DNA from: Deltaproteobacteria bacterium
Lineage (GTDB): Bacteria > Myxococcota > Polyangia > Haliangiales > Haliangiaceae
DNA: 9,293 nt
Assembly (NCBI GenBank): GCA_018262455.1
Contig: JAGSPR010000378.1
Location: forward strand, 1 to 9,293
Direction: 5' to 3'
Positions 1 through 7,051 of this stretch are shown piece by piece. Position 1 is the first letter of the stretch, and the number at the start of each line of letters is the position of its first letter. Below the pieces are notes generated by a model. It had not been told where the DNA came from. It saw only the letters and a list, made by a program, of their open reading frames with translations, and searched no databases. Position numbers and translations under genes: made by a program.

Positions 1-1
1 G

Positions 2-226
2 CCGTACTTGCACCACGGCCAGGCGCCGACGCTGCAGGAGCTGTTCGCCGACCCGCGGTGGGGCTTCCACACCAACGCGGCGAACGCGAACTTCTCGGTC
101 TTGCTCGCGCAGCCCGGCAAGCTCGACGATCTGATCGCGTTCCTGCGCTCGATCGACCAGGCAACCGAGGAGCTCGCCGTGCCGGCGGATCCGGCCAGCA
201 GTGGCAGCTTCGACGCCTGCCCCTGA
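2..226 (+). CDS. C-terminal fragment of a probable di-haem cytochrome c peroxidase-like protein (5' end outside window)
   Basis: The frame is open from the left edge and ends at TGA 224-226, so only about 74 C-terminal residues are present. They begin PYLHHGQAPTLQELF and later contain LDDLIAFLRSID. A PYLH-G-PTL-ELF segment followed by a short spacer and a D-DLIAFLRSID helix is the usual end of the C-terminal haem domain in MauG/CcpA-like di-haem peroxidases and related periplasmic c-type cytochromes. There, the residues before the final helix pack near the haem. The CxxCH haem sites would lie upstream and cannot be seen. The tail after the helix (AVPADPASSGSFDACP) is low in complexity. Such proteins act in the periplasm, but the exact reaction cannot be assigned from this piece. 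The gene converges on the outer-membrane protein gene at 309-953. The family call rests on motif resemblance only. Confidence 0.55.
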   Translation, partial: PYLHHGQAPTLQELFADPRWGFHTNAANANFSVLLAQPGKLDDLIAFLRSIDQATEELAVPADPASSGSFDACP

Positions 227-229
227 GTC

Positions 230-252
230 ACCGAAACGGAGCGACCGAAACG
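230..252. repeat. Imperfect direct repeat, 14-bp period
   Basis: ACCGAAACG occurs at 230-238 and again at 244-252, giving a 14-bp period just after the stop of the first gene. It is two copies only, and no function is evident. Confidence 0.4.
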
Positions 253-256
253 AGCA

Positions 257-286
257 GACACCGCCCGGGACGAACCGGACGGTGTC
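257..286. terminator. Strong hairpin between convergent genes, probable bidirectional terminator
   Basis: GACACCG at 257-263 pairs with CGGTGTC at 280-286. After one C/A mismatch the stem continues with CCGG (265-268) against CCGG (275-278), closing on a six-base loop. The hairpin lies 30 bases past the stop of the left gene and 22 bases past the stop of the gene on the minus strand. That is where a shared terminator would be expected. No U-tract follows on either strand, so it is not a textbook Rho-independent terminator. It may instead stall polymerase or protect mRNA 3' ends. Confidence 0.5.
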
Positions 287-308
287 GGAGGTCTCGCGGG
301 CAACCGGC

Positions 309-953
309 TCAGAACCAGTTGATGCCGATGCCGACGCTCGCCGCGGTGATGTTGTTGTCGAGGCCCTTGTACGAGCCGTTCAACAGCCGGCCTTGCAGAT
401 CGACCGACATCCGGCGAGCCGAGTACAACTCGAACCCGATCGCGCCCATGATCGCCGTGCCGTTGTCAGGCTTGGACTCGGCGAACACGCCGAACGCGTC
501 GGACTGCTGGAGCTGGAGGTTGGCAAAGCCGAGGCCGCCCTTGAGCCACAGCTGGGGCGTGACCCAGTACTGACCGGCGATCATGAGCGCGCTCTGCACC
601 AAGGTCGTGTCCGTGAACGTGTCGGACGCGATCGTCTGGATGTTCGCTTGCGCCTCGCCCATCAGCGCGAAGCGCGGCCCGATGAAGCCGCCGATGTGGC
701 CGGAGATCTCACCGGACATCGGGTTGTAGTCACAGCCAGCGCACGTGATGTCGCCACCCTGATCCGACATCGCACCCAGACCCAGGCTGACCCCGAACAT
801 CAGGCCGCCTTGACGGTTGTGGAAGCCGCCCGGGAGCTGCGAGCTGGGCGGTGGGCTGCTGTAGTAACCACCCGGCTGCGCCGCTGCCGTGGCAGGCGCG
901 AAGGCGGGAATGGCAAGGACACTCAGGACGAGCAGCGACTTGATAGGTTGCAT
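309..953 (-). CDS. Outer-membrane beta-barrel protein with signal peptide
   Basis: A 214-residue protein is predicted from ATG at 951-953 to TGA at 309-311. A longer in-frame start at 1061 would put about 36 residues before the signal sequence, so the start that opens directly with MQPIKSLLVLSVLAIPAF is chosen. Residues 1-25 form a Sec signal peptide (basic K5, hydrophobic core, likely cut after ATAAA, before Q26). A Pro/Ser-rich linker follows (about 27-42). The rest alternates hydrophobic and polar residues in strand-like runs at about 51-62, 83-105, 119-146, 165-190 and 203-214, and ends in Trp-Phe, as outer-membrane barrels commonly do. The size suits an eight-stranded barrel. A C-A-G-C pair at 71-74 lies in a probable loop and could form a disulphide. 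No conserved family name was recognised. The Shine-Dalgarno signal is weak: a G-run about 9-12 bases upstream of the ATG. Confidence 0.72.
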   Translation of the reverse strand: MQPIKSLLVLSVLAIPAFAPATAAAQPGGYYSSPPPSSQLPGGFHNRQGGLMFGVSLGLGAMSDQGGDITCAGCDYNPMSGEISGHIGGFIGPRFALMGEAQANIQTIASDTFTDTTLVQSALMIAGQYWVTPQLWLKGGLGFANLQLQQSDAFGVFAESKPDNGTAIMGAIGFELYSARRMSVDLQGRLLNGSYKGLDNNITAASVGIGINWF

Positions 954-1013
954 AGGAAGATCCCCTGATGATGGCCCAGGCCGACCCGGTTGGGTGACAT
1001 GCGCCTGTTCCCG

Positions 1014-1043
1014 ATAATCGCAAGTACGAGGCCAGCTTGGAAA
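1014..1043 (-). promoter_or_regulatory. Candidate sigma-70 promoter for the outer-membrane protein gene
   Basis: On the minus strand, TTTCCA (1043-1038) is followed after 18 bases by GATTAT (1019-1014). Each matches the consensus -35 or -10 box at four of six positions. The implied start near 1007 leaves a leader of about 54 bases before the ATG at 953. It is a weak match found by eye. Confidence 0.25.
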
Positions 1044-1063
1044 CCCTCTGGGCCACGACAAGA

Positions 1064-1077
1064 CAGCTAGTTAGCTG
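1064..1077. promoter_or_regulatory. Perfect 14-bp palindrome, possible operator
   Basis: CAGCTA-GT-TAGCTG reads the same on both strands. It lies about 20 bp upstream of the candidate -35 box of the outer-membrane protein gene, where an activator or repressor dimer could bind. The spacing and symmetry are seen directly; the regulatory role is an inference. Confidence 0.3.
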
Positions 1078-1078
1078 G

Positions 1079-1112
1079 TCCGACCACCTGTGGGATGTCC
1101 TGATCCGACCAC
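1079..1112. repeat. Direct repeat TCCGACCAC, 25-bp period
   Basis: TCCGACCAC occurs at 1079-1087 and 1104-1112. Both copies are followed by a short stretch ending in TGTG. They lie right beside the palindrome at 1064-1077 in the 212-bp gap upstream of the outer-membrane protein gene. The period of 25 is not a whole number of DNA turns. They could be regulator half-sites or the trace of a small duplication. Confidence 0.35.
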
Positions 1113-1165
1113 GTCTGTGAACGGCGCTTCATGATCGGCGCAAGAACTGCGGTGCCGGGCACCCG

Positions 1166-2899
1166 TCACAGCAGCAGCTTATCGATCGCCGAGCGGCCTC
1201 GCCGAGCGTCCCCATACATCGTCACACAAGGCACGTTACGCGCCGAGAACAGCTCCTCGATCCGGGTGGTCGCGTTGCCACTCGCGAGCCACGCACCGTC
1301 GATCAGCACGGCATCGACGGGACGTTCGGCGCCGGCGAGCTGGACCAGCGCGGTGGGATCGGTGCCGCCGGTCACGGCATAGCCTGCCGCGGCGAGCGAG
1401 GTCTGGAGCTCGCTCATGCGCTCGGGTGCCGCACCGATCAGCACGCGCTTGTCGGCTCGCTTCTCGATCCGCTGGAGGAACTGCGTCCACCGGGTCAGGG
1501 ACTGCTCCCGGATGTCGGTGATGTGCAGCCCGTACCCCGGCACGAGTCCACAGGCACGCGCAGCGGGCTCCTGAACCTGACGCACGACCTTCGCGTAGCC
1601 CGTGATCGGTGGACCTCCATCATCGAGCAGCGTGGAGAACGTGAGGGTGGTCTCCATCATGAGCGGATGCGAGGGGCGCACGAACATGCCGTCGCGCGAC
1701 ACGTCGAGCGCGTCCGCGCGCAGGGTGCCACGCATCGTGCCGAGGCAGACCGGCCACTCGACGGGATAGCGGCGAGCGCCACGCGGTGGCGGTGGCTTGA
1801 TCAGCACCTGCGCTGAGCGCGCGGCCGTGAGCAGCGTCACCAGCTCCCTGTGCGACACCTCATCGAGACCGAAGGCGACGCTGAACGTCGACACGCCGCT
1901 CATGGCCGCTTCCTCCGGCGTCGAGAGCTTCTTGACCGGGCCGCGCACCAGGGCGCGATGGTCCCCGAACGAGAACGCGACATCGACCTCGTCGTGCAGC
2001 CGTGGCAGCACCCCCGCCATCAACGTGGCGCCCTTGAGGCTGAGCGCGCCGATCCGGATCGGCACCCAGCGACCACTGCGCAGGTAGCGCGCGTAGATGA
2101 TGCCCAGCGGCATCGCCGCGGTGCTGGTGGGCAGGTACGGCTCGCTGTCACGCTGCGCCCGCTCGGTCGCCACGGGCGCCGGGCGGATCACGGGTGCAGA
2201 CGGCCGCTCGACCAGCTGCTCCGACATGCGCCTGGATTCGATCGGGGACAGCTCGACCGTCGAGGCGCGATGCGCGATCGTCGCGCGCGCGATCACGTGC
2301 CGCGATGTCGGGCGCACCGGCGGAGCGGCCCGAGGAGCGGGATCCACGATGCTGGGCAGATCGCGCGTCGACTTCGGCGTCACGAGCAGCACCGGATCTT
2401 CGGTCGTGCCGCGTGGATTGAGCGACGCGCGGGCGGCGGGGATCGGCGGAGGCATCCCACGCGGCCGCTGAGGTAGCGAGCCGATCACCGTCTTGGACGC
2501 CAGCTTGTGGTCGCGGACGCGCCGCGACAGCTCGGTCAGTGCCCGGACCACGCTCCGTTGATCGAGCACCTGGAGCGTGCAGCGCCCGAGTCGCTCGGCG
2601 AGGAATCGCTGACGCTCGAACTCGCTGAGCTCGGCCGGCTGGATCACGTCGACCTCGGCGAACTCGGCGATGTCGATGAGGAACGCCAACCGATCACGAC
2701 CGAGCGCGAGCTCGTCGTAACGCAGCCCGAGCAGCGCCTGATCCCTGCTCGGATCGTAGTACGCGGCGACCGTGGCGAGAGCGGGAGCGCGTCGGTCGTC
2801 GAGCGGTGCGAGCGCCTGCGACCAGTGGCTGAGACGCTGACGTGGTTGTTCGACGATGAGGAACGCCTCGACGAGTGGGGGGAAAGTCCGAGGCTGCAT
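1166..2899 (-). CDS. Tandem PilZ-domain protein with C-terminal receiver-like domain
   Basis: A 577-residue protein from ATG 2897-2899 to TGA 1166-1168. Residues 1-135 are a mixed helix/strand region I do not recognise. Residues 136-262 are a Pro/Arg/Ser-rich linker. Residues about 265-362 look like a first PilZ barrel, but it lacks RxxxR and has A285-x-S-x-x-G in place of (D/N)xSxxG. Residues about 372-478 are a second, canonical PilZ domain with R373xxxR377 and D399-V-S-R-D-G404, the two motifs that bind cyclic di-GMP. Residues 484-577 resemble a response-regulator receiver: strand RVLIG, D534 in VLID at the phospho-acceptor place, strand VPCVTMYG. The usual acidic pair after strand 1 is absent, and the protein ends early. 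It is probably a cytoplasmic c-di-GMP effector whose output is unknown. An in-frame ATG at 3031 would add 44 basic residues with no domain character. No Shine-Dalgarno is seen before 2899. The gene diverges from lon. Confidence 0.8.
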   Translation of the reverse strand: MQPRTFPPLVEAFLIVEQPRQRLSHWSQALAPLDDRRAPALATVAAYYDPSRDQALLGLRYDELALGRDRLAFLIDIAEFAEVDVIQPAELSEFERQRFLAERLGRCTLQVLDQRSVVRALTELSRRVRDHKLASKTVIGSLPQRPRGMPPPIPAARASLNPRGTTEDPVLLVTPKSTRDLPSIVDPAPRAAPPVRPTSRHVIARATIAHRASTVELSPIESRRMSEQLVERPSAPVIRPAPVATERAQRDSEPYLPTSTAAMPLGIIYARYLRSGRWVPIRIGALSLKGATLMAGVLPRLHDEVDVAFSFGDHRALVRGPVKKLSTPEEAAMSGVSTFSVAFGLDEVSHRELVTLLTAARSAQVLIKPPPPRGARRYPVEWPVCLGTMRGTLRADALDVSRDGMFVRPSHPLMMETTLTFSTLLDDGGPPITGYAKVVRQVQEPAARACGLVPGYGLHITDIREQSLTRWTQFLQRIEKRADKRVLIGAAPERMSELQTSLAAAGYAVTGGTDPTALVQLAGAERPVDAVLIDGAWLASGNATTRIEELFSARNVPCVTMYGDARRGRSAIDKLLL

Positions 2900-2909
2900 G
2901 AGTAGGTGG

Positions 2910-2929
2910 CTCGCCTGGCAGCAGGCGAG
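2910..2929 (-). promoter_or_regulatory. Perfect 8-bp hairpin in the leader of the PilZ gene
   Basis: CTCGCCTG at 2910-2917 and CAGGCGAG at 2922-2929 are exact reverse complements around a four-base loop. The hairpin ends ten bases before the PilZ-gene ATG at 2899, in the space where a ribosome binding site would lie. It could control translation as RNA or act as an operator as DNA. If translation actually begins at 3031, it would lie within the coding region instead. Confidence 0.4.
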
Positions 2930-3076
2930 ATGCCACGGGCTACGATCGCAACGCGGCTTACGTCGAACCCTGGATCGAACCGTGATTGCTGGGCTCGGAT
3001 CCGACGGCTCGACGTGGGAGCGTGGCCCCATCGCCGCGCTAATCGAGGCATTACTGCCACGATCGGAGCTGATTTC

Positions 3077-3104
3077 TTGCTCAAGTCCGCGTGTCCACTA
3101 AACT
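3077..3104 (+). promoter_or_regulatory. Candidate lon promoter, nearly leaderless
   Basis: TTGCTC (3077-3082) and TAAACT (3099-3104) are separated by 16 bp and match the -35 and -10 consensus moderately. Transcription would begin near 3111, within a few bases of the lon ATG at 3113, so the mRNA would have almost no leader. That fits the absence of a Shine-Dalgarno sequence before that ATG. The heptamer ACTAAAC at the -10 position also occurs in the tRNA promoter at almost the same distance from its -35 box. No classical heat-shock sigma-32 or CIRCE element was found in the 213-bp intergenic region. Confidence 0.45.
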
Positions 3105-3112
3105 ATCAGACC

Positions 3113-5548
<2,436 letters not shown>

Positions 5549-5564
5549 CCCGTGCATGGCGGAC

Positions 5565-5586
5565 GCGCCCCCACCACCAGGGGCGC
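5565..5586 (+). terminator. GC hairpin after lon, probable terminator
   Basis: GCGCCCC at 5565-5571 pairs perfectly with GGGGCGC at 5580-5586 around the loop CACCACCA. The hairpin starts 17 bases past the lon stop codon. No T-run follows, so it may act together with Rho or as an mRNA 3'-end stabiliser. It separates lon from the tRNA promoter downstream. Confidence 0.5.
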
Positions 5587-5636
5587 CCTGACCGGCCGAG
5601 AAGTCGCCTTGATCGATCGTCAACCGCCCTGGATGC

Positions 5637-5665
5637 TTGACAGCGAGCAGCGCCCCGACTAAACA
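5637..5665 (+). promoter_or_regulatory. Promoter of the tRNA-Val/tRNA-Asp operon
   Basis: A perfect -35 box TTGACA (5637-5642) is followed after 17 bp by TAAACA (5660-5665). Initiation is expected near 5672, ten bases before the mature 5' end of tRNA-Val. Position, spacing and the consensus -35 box all agree with a strong stable-RNA promoter. The -10 box itself matches only three of six positions. Confidence 0.6.
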
Positions 5666-5681
5666 ACATTTCCTCGGATGC

Positions 5682-5753
5682 GGGCGAATAGCTCAGCGGA
5701 AGAGCGTCGCCCTTACAAGGCGGTGGTCGCAGGTTCGAACCCTGCTTCGCCTA
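5682..5753 (+). tRNA. tRNA-Val (anticodon UAC)
   Basis: All four arms fold. The acceptor is GGGCGAA with TTCGCCT (a G-U first pair). The D-arm is GCTC...GAGC. The anticodon stem is TCGCC/GGCGG with loop CTTACAA, giving anticodon UAC. The T-arm is GCAGG-TTCGAAC-CCTGC. The discriminator is A5753. CCA is not encoded (the next bases are CTG), so it must be added after transcription. It reads GUA and related Val codons. It is co-transcribed with tRNA-Asp 15 bases downstream. Confidence 0.95.
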
Positions 5754-5768
5754 CTGAGAACTGATTCT

Positions 5769-5845
<77 letters not shown>

Positions 5846-5997
5846 ACTACGTTGCTGAGATGATTCGAGGTTTTCGCCCGGTGTAGTACCGCGGCCCCGT
5901 CCGGTCACGCTGCGTGCCCGGCAACTGCCGTTTGGTCGCCCGCTTTCTTGGGCATCCCCGACGCGCTGGACAGTCGGTTCCCGGCCATCCTGGCTTG
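5846..5997. other. Spacer between tRNA-Asp and the macro-domain gene
   Basis: I see no gene here. A short hairpin CGGC-AACT-GCCG at 5919-5930, followed by TTT, could be a weak terminator for the tRNA transcript, about 75 bases after it. I found no copy of the tRNA-Asp 3' end that would mark an attachment site, and no convincing promoter for the macro-domain gene. Confidence 0.3.
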
Positions 5998-6561
5998 ATG
6001 GCTTCGGCGCCAAAACCACGCGTTCGCACTTCCGTTGGAGCGGGCGCGATCGTTCTCGCGGTCGGTGACATCACGTGCGCCGAGACGGACGCGATCGTGA
6101 ACGCAGCGAACACCTCTCTGCTGGGAGGTGGGGGCGTGGATGGAGCGATTCATCGCGCCGGCGGCCCAGAGATCCTCGCTCAATGCCAGGCCATCCGTGC
6201 TCGACAAGGTGGTTGTCCGACCGGCACGGCCGTGATCACAGGTGGTGGTCGCTTGAGGGCTCAGTGGGTGATCCACGCCGTTGGTCCGCGCTGGCAGGAC
6301 GGCACCCACGATGAAGAGCGGCTCTTGCGTTCCGCATATCGGGAGTCATTGCGCATCGCGCGCGAGCACAACCTCGGGTCGATCTCGTTTCCTTCGATCT
6401 CAACGGGCATCTTCGGCTACCCGATCGGGCTGGCCGCATGCGCGGCGCTGGACGTCATCTCATCAGATTTGAGGTCGAACACGACACCGCTCGAAGTTCA
6501 TCTGGTCGACCGCGATCTAGCAGCCTACGAAGGGATGCTTTCAGAGAAGCCACGTGGCTGA
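5998..6561 (+). CDS. ymdB: MacroD/YmdB-type macro-domain protein (probable O-acetyl-ADP-ribose / ADP-ribosyl hydrolase)
   Basis: A 187-residue single-domain protein. Members of this class bind ADP-ribose and remove the acetyl group from O-acetyl-ADP-ribose, or mono-ADP-ribose from proteins or nucleic acid ends. All hallmarks are present: G23-D24-I-T near the first strand, N35-A-A-N38, then LLGGGGVDGAIHRAGGPE with catalytic-loop D48, CPTGTAVIT (73-81), IHAVGPRW (92-99), and the phosphate loop S135-T-G-I-F-G-Y141. Its motifs run closely parallel to E. coli YmdB, including the catalytic Asn and Asp equivalents. The frame is open upstream to 5914, but the ATG at 5998 is preferred because residues before it are unlike the family. 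No Shine-Dalgarno is evident. It stands alone: no ADP-ribosyltransferase, sirtuin or toxin is seen beside it. Base composition looks less G/C-rich than lon upstream or the DNA after about 6720, which suggests a different history. Confidence 0.93.
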   Translation: MASAPKPRVRTSVGAGAIVLAVGDITCAETDAIVNAANTSLLGGGGVDGAIHRAGGPEILAQCQAIRARQGGCPTGTAVITGGGRLRAQWVIHAVGPRWQDGTHDEERLLRSAYRESLRIAREHNLGSISFPSISTGIFGYPIGLAACAALDVISSDLRSNTTPLEVHLVDRDLAAYEGMLSEKPRG

Positions 6562-6711
6562 CGGCTCACGAGATGATTCCTGCCCGCGAGGACACGAGAG
6601 GACGCGGGATCAGAAACGAGCGTTACTACGTTCCTACACCGCCTTGCGCTTCGCTGGTATTCGCTGCATTTCGGCAGCGACCAACGCCTCGGAACCGCAG
6701 CGGAGTGGGTC
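6562..6711. other. Non-coding or remnant stretch after the macro-domain gene
   Basis: No gene is supported. The frame used by the downstream beta-helix fragment stays open back to a TGA at 6574-6576 and would encode about 45 residues (around HRLALRWYSLHFGSDQRLGT). These resemble neither the beta-helix nor any family I recognise, and there is no convincing start codon. It may be the remnant of another gene. Composition is clearly less G/C-rich than the DNA after about 6720. Confidence 0.4.
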
Positions 6712-7037
6712 GGCAAGAGCACCGGGCTGTGGCTCAACGAGCCCGGATTCGTCGTCGAGTACAACGACGTGGTCGGCAACACGCCGGTCGACGCGTGCAC
6801 CGGGGGCGAGCCGGGCGGCGCGGCGTGCACGCCGGTCACCACGCTGGCCGCCGGCCGCAACCTGACGCGGCCGCCCGGGTTCGAGGACGGCACGTTCAGG
6901 CCCGCCGCCGGCGCCGCTCGTCGACGCCGGCTCGCCGGCGATCTGCGATCCGCGACCGCGACCGCGACCGAAGCCGCAGCGACATCGGCGCGTTCGGCGG
7001 GCCCGGCGCCGCCTGGGACGTGCCGACCCTGCCGTAG
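6712..7037 (+). pseudogene. Broken 3' end of a probable parallel beta-helix protein, two frameshifts
   Basis: Three neighbouring pieces in three frames join into one sensible protein end. Frame 1, from about 6712 to 6912, gives GLWLNEPGFVVEYNDVVGN and later FEDGTFRPAAG. Frame 2, from about 6914 to 6950, gives PLVDAGSPAICDP. Frame 3, from 6975 to TAG 7035-7037, gives RSDIGAFGGPGA and ends DVPTLP. The order 'E-F-D-G-x-F-R-P-A-A-G / S-P-L-V-D-A-G-S-P / (R)SDIGAFGGPGA' is the familiar C-terminus of secreted right-handed parallel beta-helix (PbH1) proteins. Between the second and third pieces sits a hexamer repeat at 6951-6970. The 5' part of the gene is missing. Either this is a decayed remnant or the consensus has two indel errors. 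The stop lies 14 bases from the stop of the convergent TPR gene. Confidence 0.6.
6951..6970. repeat. Short tandem hexamer CGCGAC, about 3.3 copies
   Basis: CGCGAC is repeated head to tail from 6951 to 6968 with a partial fourth unit. It falls exactly where the beta-helix fragment switches frame for the second time. It replaces the short turn normally found between the CDP and SDIGAFGG motifs. A slippage-prone tract here could explain the damage. Confidence 0.6.
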
Positions 7038-7051
7038 CGGTCCGTACCCGT

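Noticed and set aside
201..968. Open frame of 255 codons on the plus strand over the outer-membrane protein gene
   Set aside because: It is the antisense shadow of a gene with a clear signal peptide, and its product is an Arg/Asp/Ala-rich sequence without domain features.
1151..1163. Short inverted repeat GGTGC-CGG-GCACC after the PilZ-gene stop
   Set aside because: Only five pairs around a three-base loop and no T-run, so it is too weak to call a terminator.
2906..3112. N-terminal extension of Lon by 69 residues
   Set aside because: The extension has no Lon-like sequence, overlaps the candidate promoter and the PilZ-leader hairpin, and the family N-domain starts right after the ATG at 3113.
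5846..7051. Attachment site (duplicated tRNA-Asp 3' end) marking an integrated element
   Set aside because: I looked for a second copy of the T-arm and acceptor sequence downstream and found none in the window; no integrase is present either.
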